DNA from: Emticicia sp051209875
GTDB taxonomy: Bacteria; Bacteroidota; Bacteroidia; Cytophagales; Spirosomataceae
NCBI RefSeq assembly: GCF_051209875.1
Contig: NZ_JBNTQY010000001.1
Location: forward strand, 3,038,001 to 3,102,000
Length of the DNA stretch: 64,000 nt
Reading direction: 5' to 3'
Positions 51,268 through 59,930 of this stretch are shown here, piece by piece. Made by a program: the position numbers and the translations under genes. The first letter of the stretch is position 1. Each line of letters starts with the position of its first letter. Under the pieces are notes generated by a model. It did not search any database. It was not told the origin of the DNA and was given only the letters and a program-made list of their open reading frames with translations.

Positions 51268-52068
51268 TTACTGGCAATTATATTCAAATTTAGATTCAGC
51301 CGAAAGAATTTTGTTTTGATTTTCAAGCATAATTTTCATCGAGTTTGGAAATCCTTGTTCATTGACAATAACCTCTCTGATAGTTCTGAGTTCAGGAACT
51401 TCCTTTAATTCTGTGCCTTGTAAGGTAAAAAATTTGGTTGATTGAATATTATTTCCTCCAAAAGGAAGAAAAGCATACAGCGGCCGAATTAACCAATATA
51501 TTCTAATTTCTGGAATTCCTTCAAAAAAATTACGATTATTGTCAAAAGTATGCTCATTCAAGGTAGGTAAACTACCATAATCTGAGCGATAAATGCGATA
51601 AGGATTTCCATTCACATCATATTCTATACTTCGATTCACACCTAATAATCTCAGTCCTAAAGCACTTATTGGGCGATTTTGAGCATCATACTCAAAAACA
51701 ATTTCATCATTTATTACACCATTAGTTGTTTGAGTCGATTTAGTCACTAAACCAGATGAATTGTAAGTGAGATCAAAACGGGAGATTTTACTTGTATTTG
51801 ATTCGTCACGAAAGGCCAACAATTTCCCTAATGTGTTATATTCATAAAAAATTTTTATTCTTCCAGATGTATCTTTTGCATTCTTCAAATCATAACTATA
51901 CATCATCTCAATACGATTATCCTTCAATCTAACTAAATCATGGTGAATCAGGTTTGTTGCAGGATAGGTCGTAATAAATTTTGTCAAATGGCAAACAGGC
52001 GTTTGATCTTCTTTTTTACAAGATAAAAAAGTGATACATACTATTAAGATAAGTATTAATGGCCGCAT
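51268..52068 (-). CDS. Lipoprotein with YD/RHS-like beta repeats
   Basis: 266 residues. The N-terminus MRPLILILIVCITFLSCKKE has a lipobox with Cys17, followed by KKED, so it is a lipoprotein. The body contains short YD-like strands (IKIFYEYNTLGKLLAFRDE, RFDLTYNSSGLVTKSTQT, IVFEYDAQNRPISAL, IEYDVNGNPYRIYRSD), as in many Bacteroidota lipoproteins of unknown function that resemble RHS repeats without a toxin domain. It ends with SKFEYNCQ. Outer-membrane or surface location is inferred. No partner gene is obvious; convergent with ispD. Confidence 0.7.
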   Translation of the reverse strand: MRPLILILIVCITFLSCKKEDQTPVCHLTKFITTYPATNLIHHDLVRLKDNRIEMMYSYDLKNAKDTSGRIKIFYEYNTLGKLLAFRDESNTSKISRFDLTYNSSGLVTKSTQTTNGVINDEIVFEYDAQNRPISALGLRLLGVNRSIEYDVNGNPYRIYRSDYGSLPTLNEHTFDNNRNFFEGIPEIRIYWLIRPLYAFLPFGGNNIQSTKFFTLQGTELKEVPELRTIREVIVNEQGFPNSMKIMLENQNKILSAESKFEYNCQ

Positions 52069-52338
52069 ATATTTAGAAAATTCATTCTGATTAAACGTAT
52101 TAAGTTTTATTTTGTTCAGTAAAATTTTTAAAATTTTGTTATATCATTGAATATCAGCATTTTAACAAAAACAGTGATATTAAATTAAACTTAAATTTTA
52201 AATAAAAAACAATGCTCAAAGATAGAAAAATCGTTTCATAAAGAAGCAGATTTTACCAAAAAACCAATGATTACTATGTATGTTTTAACAATAACAGTTC
52301 AATCTCAAACAATCAATATCTAAATTAAAAAAAAATAA

Positions 52339-53055
52339 TTAAAATACTTTTTCCAAAAGCCACTCTGGAATCATTTTTAGTATTAAAGCAATCAATACAT
52401 ATCTCTTTGTGATATATGCTACTTTCTTTTTTGAATCTATGGCATCTTTGATTTGAATAGCCGCTTTTTCTGGACTTGATACCCAAAACATCCCTTTATT
52501 TTGTTTTGTCATTGGCGTGTCAACAAAGCCAGGACGAATATCCGTAATGGCAATACCGTGCTTATATTTTGTTGAACGCATACGCAAACCTGACATATAA
52601 TTAGCCATAAATGCCTTAGAGGCATGGTATTCTGGTGAATAGGCACTTCCTGAAAGAGATGCCAATGAAGAAATCCCTACTATCTGACCCCCACCTTTTT
52701 GTTGAAAATATTGATAAGACCAATGAGCCAAAGCTAAAAAGCCTCTCACATTGATATGAACTGTTTCAATTTCTTGTATGAAAGTAGCCTTTGGAAAACC
52801 TACTCCTGCATTAATTATAACCACATCAAATCCGCCCAATTCGAGTGACAGTTCATCCATTATATTTCTTGATTCTTCATAATTGATTACATCCATCGAA
52901 CGAACATGAATTTTGGTTTGTGGGTATGTTTGTTTGATTTCTTCAAGCAAAGCAATTCTTCTACCTGTAATAGCCATTTCAATTCCTTTCGAAGCATAAA
53001 GTTCTGCTAACGAACGTCCAATTCCAGTTGTAGCACCAATGATTACTATTTTCAT
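52339..53055 (-). CDS. Short-chain dehydrogenase/reductase
   Basis: 238 residues with a Rossmann fold. Cofactor loop IIGATTGIGRSLAELYASKG; the following GRRIALLEE (Arg after Gly) favours NADP; VIINAGVGF matches NNAG; the active site has Ser in GISSLASLSG and the YxxxK of SPEYHASKAFMANYMSGL. The IRPGFVDTPMTKQNK segment is the usual substrate loop. The C-terminal hydrophobic stretch (VLIALILKMIPEWLLEKVF) could touch the membrane, as in several Bacteroidota SDRs. Substrate unknown. Its start lies 107 bases from the divergent meaB start. Confidence 0.88.
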   Translation of the reverse strand: MKIVIIGATTGIGRSLAELYASKGIEMAITGRRIALLEEIKQTYPQTKIHVRSMDVINYEESRNIMDELSLELGGFDVVIINAGVGFPKATFIQEIETVHINVRGFLALAHWSYQYFQQKGGGQIVGISSLASLSGSAYSPEYHASKAFMANYMSGLRMRSTKYKHGIAITDIRPGFVDTPMTKQNKGMFWVSSPEKAAIQIKDAIDSKKKVAYITKRYVLIALILKMIPEWLLEKVF

Positions 53056-53111
53056 ATTTATTTATGAGAGAGTTTATATAAAAATCAAGTACAATACTTC
53101 GTTAGATTACT

Positions 53112-53119
53112 TATCTTTG
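53112..53119 (+). promoter_or_regulatory. -7 promoter box that decides the meaB start
   Basis: TATCTTTG is a full match to TAnnTTTG; the -33 element is not clear. Transcription would start near 53126, ruling out the longer frame from 53039 and favouring the ATG at 53162 over that at 53132. Confidence 0.45.
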
Positions 53120-53161
53120 TTCGTAAATGTAATGAATTCATTCAATACTCAAAATATTTTC

Positions 53162-54142
53162 ATGCAAAAAAGACTTTCTGCCAATGAGTATATTCAAGGA
53201 ATTTTATCTGGAAATAGGGTTATTCTTAGCAGAGCGATTACGCTTGTAGAAAGTCAATTAAGCCAAGATAAAAATTTAGCTCAAGAAGTTTTAGAGAAAA
53301 TATTGCCGTTTTCGGGAAAATCAATCAGAATTGGAATAACTGGTGTACCTGGTGTTGGGAAAAGTACTTTTATTGAGGCTTTTGGTAAACATATTACTTC
53401 TCAAAACAAAAAAATAGCCGTTCTTGCAATTGACCCCAGTAGTCAGCGAACTGGCGGAAGTATCATGGGTGATAAAACTCGCATGGAAGAGCTTTCGCAT
53501 GAATCTAATGCTTATATTCGCCCTTCTCCATCTGGAAATTCACTTGGAGGAGTAGCAAACAAAACACGTGAAACTATGTTATTATGCGAAGCTGCTGGCT
53601 TTGAAGTAATCATTGTTGAAACTGTTGGAGTGGGTCAATCTGAAACAATAGTAAAAGGAATGGTAGATTTTTTCTTATTATTGATGCTTTCAGGGGCAGG
53701 AGATGAACTACAAGGTATCAAACGTGGAATAATGGAAATGGCTGATGCTGTTGTAATTACCAAAACAGACGGAGATAATATTCAAAAAGCTAAGAATGCT
53801 AGGATGGAATACATTCATGCTTTACATCTTTATCCACCATCGCAAAATAATTGGTATCCTCAAGTATTAACTTGTTCGGCGTTGGAAAAAACTGGGCTTT
53901 TTGAAATTTGGGAAATGATAATAGATTTTCAAAAAAAAATGTTGGCAAATGGCTTTTGGCAAAGGAATCGTCAAGAACAAAATTTAGAATGGATGTATGC
54001 TTTTATTAAGCAAACTTTAACCGCTCAATTCTTTGATAATCAATTAGTTAAAAACAACATCCCACTGATAGAAGCTAAGATTTTAGCTGGAGAGTTATTA
54101 CCAATCCAGGCGGCAAATACACTTTTCAAATTGTTAAATTGA
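53162..54142 (+). CDS. meaB: Methylmalonyl-CoA mutase-associated GTPase MeaB
   Basis: 326 residues from the chosen start (MQKRLSANEY...), the usual MeaB/ArgK length; an ATG ten codons earlier is possible. It has an N-terminal helix pair, then the G3E GTPase core: P-loop GITGVPGVGKSTFIEAFG, AIDPSSQRTGGSIMGDKTRM, IIVETVGVGQSETIVKGMVD, LLMLSGAGDELQGIKRGIME and VITKTDGDN, with a C-terminal helical dimer arm. MeaB loads and protects the adenosylcobalamin cofactor of methylmalonyl-CoA mutase. The mutase genes are not in the window. All GTPase motifs are intact. Confidence 0.93.
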   Translation: MQKRLSANEYIQGILSGNRVILSRAITLVESQLSQDKNLAQEVLEKILPFSGKSIRIGITGVPGVGKSTFIEAFGKHITSQNKKIAVLAIDPSSQRTGGSIMGDKTRMEELSHESNAYIRPSPSGNSLGGVANKTRETMLLCEAAGFEVIIVETVGVGQSETIVKGMVDFFLLLMLSGAGDELQGIKRGIMEMADAVVITKTDGDNIQKAKNARMEYIHALHLYPPSQNNWYPQVLTCSALEKTGLFEIWEMIIDFQKKMLANGFWQRNRQEQNLEWMYAFIKQTLTAQFFDNQLVKNNIPLIEAKILAGELLPIQAANTLFKLLN

Positions 54143-54327
54143 ACGAATGCCACAAAATAGAATTTAAAATTCTAACTAAATTTCGTATTTTATTCATAAG
54201 TTTAGAACATTTCTTCGAGATAGTTTATCAAAAAGTCGTAATTTTGGAGAGTTATTGCAATTATCGTACTTGATATCCTATTATTCGCACATTCAATTTT
54301 TAGAATTATACTGACCCCTAAAAAAAT

Positions 54328-56664
54328 ATGTTCTGGTATAACATTTCAAAAGTAATATTAAAAAATCGCAGGATTTGGCTGGCAGTGATTTTTTTTACAA
54401 CCGTTTTCATGGCTTATATGGCATCCCAAATTACGATGTCGTATGAGTTGGCAAGAATTTTACCTAAAAGTGATGAAAATTTTAAAATTTATGAAGATTT
54501 CAAAAAGAGATTTGGCGAAGATGGTAATGTGATGGTGATTGCCATCGAATCAGATAAGATTTATGAATTAAAGACATTCAATGAATGGTATGATTTAAAC
54601 AAAAAAATCAAGAGTATTGAAGGCATTAAAAATGTAGTATCAAATGCTAATCTCTTTGGTGTTGTTAGAGATGATAGTTCAAAAAAATTTATATTTCCCC
54701 CCATTGTTCCTCACAAACCTAATAGCCAAGCTGAGGTTGATAGTGTCAAAGCGAAAATTGCAAAAATGCCTTTTTATAAAGGTGTGATATACAGTACCAA
54801 AGGAAATGCACATCTCATGGCCGTCACTTTTGATCAATCAAAGTTAAATAGCAAAGGCAGAATAAGTATTTCAAGAGAAGTGCAAGCCGAAGCTGAAGCT
54901 TTTGGCAAGAAAACAGGCATAGAAGTGCATTTTTCAGGAATGCCTTTTATTCGCACAAATTTCTTATCTAAAGTGTCTGCCGAAATGACAATGTTTCTTG
55001 GACTTGCTTTTTTGGTAACTATTGGTATTCTTTATTTGTTTTTACGTTCGTTTAAGGTAGTATTAATTACAGCATTATTGGTCATCATTTCTGTAATTTG
55101 GTCAGTTGGTTATATCGTCTTATTAGGTTATAAAATCACTATCCTAACTGGGCTAATTCCTCCTCTAATCATTGTAATAGGTATCCCAAATACAATTTTT
55201 TTAGTCAACAAATTTCAAGAAGAATTCTTGAAACATGGCGATAAAATGCGTGCTTTGGCCGTAACGATTGAAAAAATTGGCAAAACTACTTTTCTTGCCA
55301 ATGTTACGACTTCTATAGGCTTTTTTGTTTTTTATTTTACTGGCAGCCCTTTATTACTTGAATTTGGCTTAGTTGCAGCCATCTGTATTATGTCAACTTG
55401 GGCAATATCTCTGATGCTTGTCCCTACAATGTTGAGCTATTCAGCTCCGCCGAGTGCAAAAAATGTAAGACATTTAGATAATAAAAATATCACACAATTT
55501 TTGAGTTTTGTTAATAGAATTGTTCATACAAAACGTACCATCTTGTATTGGTCCATTGGTATTTTATTGATTATTTTTACCTACGGGATGACTCGTCTGA
55601 AAGCAATTGGCTACATTGTTGATGATTTACCTCAAAAAGACCCAATTTATGCTGATTTGAAATTTATTGAAAAACATTTTCATGGCATTGTTCCTTTTGA
55701 GGTTGTAATAGATACCAAGAGAGAAAATGGTGTTTTAAATCCACAAGTTTTGAATAAAATTAAAGTCATGCAACGTGAGTTTGCCAAGTATGATGACTTT
55801 ACCAATCCAATTTCATTAGTTGAGGCTATCAAACTCGTATATCAGGGCTATAGAGGTGGCGACCCAAAATATTTTCAATTACCTGGAGCTTTAGAACTTC
55901 AAAAATTAGCTGAATATGTTGGAACAGTAAAAGGTAAAGAAAACCTTGCTTCTCCATTTATTGATAGTACAAAACGATACACAAGGGTAAGTTTTCAGTG
56001 TGGAGATGCTGGAACTGTGAGAATTAGACAATTGGTTACAACACTACAACCAAAAATTGATTCTATATTCAACTATGACAAAGAAGCTCAAGCTTGGCTT
56101 CCAAAAGATGAGCAAATCGAAGCCAAAATCACTGGGAATGGCGTTGTTTTTATGAAAGGTAATGACTATTTACTCCAAAATTTGGTTGAAAGTACTCTTT
56201 GGGCAATTTTGTTGGTCAGTATAGTCATGTCAACTCAGTTTTTTGATTTTAAAATGATTTTAATTTCATCTATACCAAGTATTATTCCTTTAATTATTAC
56301 TGCAGGAGTGATGGGGTATTTTGGTATTCCACTAAAGCCAACAACGACTTTAGTTTTCAGTATCGCTTTTGGAATTTCTTCCGATGGAACAATCTATTTC
56401 TTGACCAAATACAAGGATGAAATTAAAAATCATAATCGAACTGTTTCAGAAGCTATTACCGAAACTATTATGTACACGGGTATAAGTATGTTTTATACGG
56501 CCTTTATTCTTTTCTTTGGTTTTGGAATTTTTGCTGCTTCCAATTTCAAAGGAACAATCTATCTTGGCACATTGGTTTCGATTACCCTTCTTATGGGAAT
56601 GATAGCCAATTTGATCCTTTTACCAGCATTTATTATGACTTTAGATAAAAAAAGAACAAAATAA
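54328..56664 (+). CDS. MMPL/RND superfamily exporter
   Basis: 778 residues in two similar halves, each with one membrane segment, a large periplasmic domain and a five-segment bundle, so about twelve segments in all. Typical motifs: MSYELARILPKSDENFKIYEDF, FSGMPFIRTNFLSKVSAEM, IPPLIIVIGIPNTIFLVNKF with the following EKIGKTTFLANVTTSIGFF, and in the second half KPTTTLVFSIAFGISSDGTIYF and ETIMYTGISMFYTAF. It belongs to the predicted-exporter branch without an outer-membrane or adaptor partner, often linked to lipids or hopanoids. Substrate unknown. A terminator follows at 56691. Confidence 0.85.
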   Translation: MFWYNISKVILKNRRIWLAVIFFTTVFMAYMASQITMSYELARILPKSDENFKIYEDFKKRFGEDGNVMVIAIESDKIYELKTFNEWYDLNKKIKSIEGIKNVVSNANLFGVVRDDSSKKFIFPPIVPHKPNSQAEVDSVKAKIAKMPFYKGVIYSTKGNAHLMAVTFDQSKLNSKGRISISREVQAEAEAFGKKTGIEVHFSGMPFIRTNFLSKVSAEMTMFLGLAFLVTIGILYLFLRSFKVVLITALLVIISVIWSVGYIVLLGYKITILTGLIPPLIIVIGIPNTIFLVNKFQEEFLKHGDKMRALAVTIEKIGKTTFLANVTTSIGFFVFYFTGSPLLLEFGLVAAICIMSTWAISLMLVPTMLSYSAPPSAKNVRHLDNKNITQFLSFVNRIVHTKRTILYWSIGILLIIFTYGMTRLKAIGYIVDDLPQKDPIYADLKFIEKHFHGIVPFEVVIDTKRENGVLNPQVLNKIKVMQREFAKYDDFTNPISLVEAIKLVYQGYRGGDPKYFQLPGALELQKLAEYVGTVKGKENLASPFIDSTKRYTRVSFQCGDAGTVRIRQLVTTLQPKIDSIFNYDKEAQAWLPKDEQIEAKITGNGVVFMKGNDYLLQNLVESTLWAILLVSIVMSTQFFDFKMILISSIPSIIPLIITAGVMGYFGIPLKPTTTLVFSIAFGISSDGTIYFLTKYKDEIKNHNRTVSEAITETIMYTGISMFYTAFILFFGFGIFAASNFKGTIYLGTLVSITLLMGMIANLILLPAFIMTLDKKRTK

Positions 56665-56690
56665 ATATTCATCTTATTCGCCCAAAAACA

Positions 56691-56720
56691 AGGCTGTTCT
56701 ACCAAGAGCAGTCTTTATTT
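56691..56720 (+). terminator. Intrinsic terminator after the MMPL gene
   Basis: AGGCTGTTCT (56691-56700) pairs with AGAGCAGTCT (56705-56714), two wobbles, around ACCA, then TTATTTTTG. Confidence 0.75.
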
Positions 56721-56732
56721 TTGATTATATCA

Positions 56733-56762
56733 TTGAAATTCAACTTATCCACTGTATTTTTG
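56733..56762 (+). promoter_or_regulatory. Promoter for ybeY
   Basis: TTG (56733-56735), 19 bases, TATTTTTG (56755-56762): a full consensus match, 33 bases before the start codon. Confidence 0.65.
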
Positions 56763-56795
56763 AAAGCGAATAAATAAAAAAATATTACTTATTTA

Positions 56796-57209
56796 ATGAT
56801 AAATTTTCACACTGAAGACATCAATTTTAAAGTAGAAAAACCAATCAAAACAAAAAAATGGTTAAAAAAAGTAATTGAAATGGAAGGTTTTGAACTCTCA
56901 GAAATCAATTACATTTTTTGCTCTGATGAGTATCTACATAAAATAAATCTGGAATACCTGGACCATGATACCTTGACAGATATCATCACTTTTGATAATT
57001 CGGAAGAAAAAAACCTCATAGAAGGCGATATTTTTGTCAGTATTGACAGAGTGAATGACAATGCAAAAGATTTCAATAGTTCATTTGAACAAGAATTACA
57101 ACGTGTATTGGTGCATGGTGTATTGCATCTTTGTGGCTACTATGATAAATCTATTGAAGATGAAAAGCAAATGAGAGCTAAAGAAGACTTTTACTTGAAT
57201 ATCTGGTGA
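56796..57209 (+). CDS. ybeY: Endoribonuclease YbeY (rRNA maturation)
   Basis: 137 residues, the usual size in Bacteroidota. The zinc motif reads HGVLHLCGYYDKSIEDEKQM: two histidines are kept, but the third position of the common HGxLHLxGYDH motif is occupied by Asp-Lys, a variant I associate with Bacteroidota members rather than a defect. Upstream marks are INYIFCSDEYLHKINLEYL, HDTLTDIITFDN and IEGDIFVSIDRV. YbeY acts in 16S rRNA 3'-end maturation and ribosome quality control. It has its own promoter and terminator. Confidence 0.93.
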   Translation: MINFHTEDINFKVEKPIKTKKWLKKVIEMEGFELSEINYIFCSDEYLHKINLEYLDHDTLTDIITFDNSEEKNLIEGDIFVSIDRVNDNAKDFNSSFEQELQRVLVHGVLHLCGYYDKSIEDEKQMRAKEDFYLNIW

Positions 57210-57230
57210 AATAATATTGTTTGAAAAGAA

Positions 57231-57258
57231 AAAAAGGCAGATACTTCTGCCCTTTTTT
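57231..57258 (+). terminator. Intrinsic terminator after ybeY
   Basis: GGCAGA (57236-57241) pairs perfectly with TCTGCC (57246-57251) around TACT, with A and T runs on either side. Confidence 0.8.
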
Positions 57259-57599
57259 GCCTATTTTGCTATTGAGTATAATAATATTTTGTTCTATTTT
57301 TGTTACTTTCCCTAAGTTTCTAATCTTCCGAATTTCTTAATCTTCTCTGAAAATAATAAAAGAAATAACCATGCCAAATCTTCAAATCTAAACATTTCAG
57401 GGACCTCTAAGTACACTTTAAAGCTCAATTTTTATTTAAATTACGAAGTATAAATCTATATTTTTTTAAAAAAACTATCACAGAAAAACAATATTTATCC
57501 GTTAGATAATTTTTTATAAAAAAAATAAAACCTATTCATTTAGTAAATATTTGTTAGCAATTTATTCTCCTTAATATTTTCAATTTCATTGGAATCTTC

Positions 57600-57607
57600 T
57601 ACATTTG
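57600..57607 (+). promoter_or_regulatory. -7 promoter box for the C1 peptidase gene
   Basis: TACATTTG fully matches TAnnTTTG. Only TTTT (57577-57580) lies at a -33-like distance. The leader would be about 45 bases. Confidence 0.4.
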
Positions 57608-57655
57608 AAATAAATTTCAAATACCCAATCACTAATTAAACTAATATAAAAATCA

Positions 57656-58789
57656 ATGGAAAATCGAATTGGTGGCTATTTAGCTGGAGCAATTCCGGCA
57701 GGAGTCACAAGAAAGGAATCAGGAAAGTATGATAAACTTCCTTCAAAAGTAGATTTAAGAGACCACCTCACCGAAGTTGAAATGCAAGTAGGAAATAGTT
57801 GCGTTGCAAATGCCTTTGCAGGTGCTTATGAATATCTAGCTAAACGAACCAATGGTGAATCTGGTGATGTAAGCCGCTTATATATATATTACAATGCACG
57901 TTATTTGGGCGATTCTCAAGACAAAGATTGTGGCTCAGTCATGTATAATGCAATTGAGGGTTTAAAACAGTACGGTGCTTGCTCAGAAGATCTTTGGCCA
58001 AATGATGAAACCATGATTTTGGATGAACCCGACCAAAGTTCCTACGACCATGGTTCAAATTTCAAGATAGTTGATGCAGAATATATTGAAACTGATCTTG
58101 AATTATGGAAACAAACACTTGCCGAAGGTTATCCCATTTCATTTTGTTTAAATACTTTCCAATCTTTTGATAGTGCCTGTCAAAATAGAGGAAGAGTTCC
58201 AATGCCTAAACCTTCTGATAACGTGCGTACAACTCATGGCTGGCATGCAATGCTATGTGTTGGTTATTCCGACCCCGATAAGGTATTTATTGTTAGAAAT
58301 TCCTGGGGAAAAGACTGGGGTGACAGAGGTTATTGCTATATTCCTTATGATTACATGATAAATAAAGATTTCAATGGTCATGATTCTTGGATTATCAAAT
58401 CGGTAGAAAATCTTGATTTTAGTGACGGGGTTTGGGACGAAACGGAAGAATCAAGCTTTGCTGTAGATGGAATGATATATGTAACAGATTTTTGGATTCA
58501 AACGGAGGATACAGAAGACTTTGCAACTGAACTTGAAAAATTATGCTTAGAATATGTTGAAAGTGAAGAAGATTTCTTTTTTGATTATGAAGCAAAAGAA
58601 GAAGATGGTGTAGAATATACCTATATCAATAATTTTGAGATACTAACAGAAAATCCTGATGATTTTATTGCTGATTTAGAATCGCTTTGTGAGAATTACG
58701 CTATTGATGAAGAATATAGTTTCACCTATAGCAATGAAGAAAATACTGAAGAAGAAGATGAGGAGGAAGAAGAGGAAGAAGATAAATAG
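57656..58789 (+). CDS. Papain-like (C1) cysteine peptidase with duplicated acidic tail
   Basis: 377 residues without a signal peptide, so probably cytoplasmic unless exported by another route. The C1 domain spans about 28-250: LPSKVDLRDH, oxyanion Gln44 and nucleophile Cys49 in MQVGNSCVANAFAGAYEYL, His197 in HGWHAMLCVGY and Asn215 in IVRNSWGKDWGDRGYCYIP. The whole triad is present and there is no large pro-peptide. After it come two copies of a 40-residue acidic unit (about 279-318 and 327-364; shared pattern FxIxTExxxDFxxxLExLCxxY) and a terminal run of Glu and Asp. The acidic units may bind a partner or calcium or act as an inhibitory tail. No immune or toxin gene lies beside it. Target unknown. 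Confidence 0.85.
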   Translation: MENRIGGYLAGAIPAGVTRKESGKYDKLPSKVDLRDHLTEVEMQVGNSCVANAFAGAYEYLAKRTNGESGDVSRLYIYYNARYLGDSQDKDCGSVMYNAIEGLKQYGACSEDLWPNDETMILDEPDQSSYDHGSNFKIVDAEYIETDLELWKQTLAEGYPISFCLNTFQSFDSACQNRGRVPMPKPSDNVRTTHGWHAMLCVGYSDPDKVFIVRNSWGKDWGDRGYCYIPYDYMINKDFNGHDSWIIKSVENLDFSDGVWDETEESSFAVDGMIYVTDFWIQTEDTEDFATELEKLCLEYVESEEDFFFDYEAKEEDGVEYTYINNFEILTENPDDFIADLESLCENYAIDEEYSFTYSNEENTEEEDEEEEEEEDK

Positions 58790-58805
58790 ATTATAGTTAG
58801 AAGTT

Positions 58806-58833
58806 GCGAATGCCCTTATTTGAGGGCATTCGC
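58806..58833. terminator. 11-bp perfect dyad between convergent genes
   Basis: GCGAATGCCCT (58806-58816) and AGGGCATTCGC (58823-58833) are perfect complements around TATTTG, centred between the C1 peptidase and dehydrogenase genes. No clear T run follows in either direction. Confidence 0.65.
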
Positions 58834-58843
58834 ATTAGAAATA

Positions 58844-59869
58844 TCAGAAAACTAATTGTCCAATTTTTTCAACCAAAACTTGATTAATTTTGACATATGA
58901 CTCATGCGTCCATCCAGCAATATGAGGAGTCAAAATAACTCTGTCGGATTGAGTGATTTTATTAAAAACCTCTTGTTGCTCTGGTGTTAATTTTTGAAGT
59001 TTTTCGTTCTCCAATACATCCAAACAAGCACCTCTGACTTTACCATTTTCAAGAGCAGCTAATATGTCTTTCAGAACGACTATTTCACCACGAGAAGCAT
59101 TTAAAAAATAAATAGATTTTTTGAATCTATTTAAATATTGAGAATCCACCATTATTGATGTTTCATTGGTCAATGGTATATGAAGAGTAAGAATATCCGC
59201 TTCTTCATAAATCCTATCCATTGATGATTCTTCAACAAATTCATCATTAAAATTTGTCTTAAATTTATCAAAAGCCAAAATTTTACAATCAAAAGCTTTT
59301 AGTCTTTTTGCTGTTTCTGAGCCATTATTTCCATAACCAATCAAACCAACAGTTTTTCCACTTAATTCATATCCCCTATTGGCTTCACGTAACCAAATAC
59401 CATTTCTTACTTGTCTATCGGCAATCAAAATATTATTCATTAAACATAGAAGCATTCCAATGATATGTTCAGCAACAGCCACTCTATTTCCTTCATTTGC
59501 TGAAAAAAGATGAATTTTTTTTTCGCTAACTACCTCATTATCAATCAAATCAAGTCCAGCTCCAGCTCTAGCTATAAATCTTAACTGATGTGCATTTTCC
59601 AATAGTTCTTCGTCAACAAAAGTCTTGCTTCTGATAATCAAGCCTTCATATTTCCCTATTGATTCAATGATTTCTTGGCGTTTTATCAATGGCTTATAAT
59701 CAGGAATATAGCCAATATTTTCAAGCATTTGAATGATACTTAAGTGCATTTCGTCGGCAATCAAGACTAAACCGCTATTTGTGGGACTGATACTATTCAC
59801 AGGATTTTTTTTATATTGTCTTTGTAAGTAACTTGCAACAAAATTACGGTTACATATTTGGATACACAT
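58844..59869 (-). CDS. D-isomer-specific 2-hydroxyacid dehydrogenase (SerA-like)
   Basis: 341 residues at most. The NAD-binding domain has ELSGKTVGLIGYGNNGSETA; catalytic residues are Arg in LNASRGEIVVL, Glu in CLDVLENEKL and His in TPHIAGWTHES. The C-terminal ACT domain of long SerA proteins is absent, so it is a short phosphoglycerate-dehydrogenase-like enzyme. The start is uncertain: family homology begins at GLVLIADEMH, about 32 codons in, and a promoter-like TAATTTTG (59846-59839, minus) lies inside the longest frame, so a GTG at 59800 may be used. It is divergent from pdxA; vitamin B6 synthesis includes a SerA-like step (PdxB), so a link is possible but unproven. Confidence 0.85.
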   Translation of the reverse strand: MCIQICNRNFVASYLQRQYKKNPVNSISPTNSGLVLIADEMHLSIIQMLENIGYIPDYKPLIKRQEIIESIGKYEGLIIRSKTFVDEELLENAHQLRFIARAGAGLDLIDNEVVSEKKIHLFSANEGNRVAVAEHIIGMLLCLMNNILIADRQVRNGIWLREANRGYELSGKTVGLIGYGNNGSETAKRLKAFDCKILAFDKFKTNFNDEFVEESSMDRIYEEADILTLHIPLTNETSIMVDSQYLNRFKKSIYFLNASRGEIVVLKDILAALENGKVRGACLDVLENEKLQKLTPEQQEVFNKITQSDRVILTPHIAGWTHESYVKINQVLVEKIGQLVF

Positions 59870-59930
59870 TATTTAATACAATTTTTTACAAAAAAATGTT
59901 TATCCCAACACCATTTAAATAAAGTTTAAA

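Larger units (their letters stand above)
57210..57655. other. Intergenic region before the C1 peptidase gene
   Basis: 446 very AT-rich bases. It starts with the ybeY terminator (57231-57258) and ends with a -7 box TACATTTG at 57600-57607. No open frame or further structure was seen between them. Confidence 0.5.

Noticed and set aside
53039..53161. 41-residue N-terminal extension of MeaB
   Set aside because: A -7 promoter box lies within it, it overlaps the divergent SDR start, and family homology begins after 53162.
57119..57154. YbeY as an inactive enzyme because the third motif histidine is missing
   Set aside because: The HGVLHLCGYYDKS form is, to my knowledge, usual in Bacteroidota YbeY, and the rest of the protein is intact.
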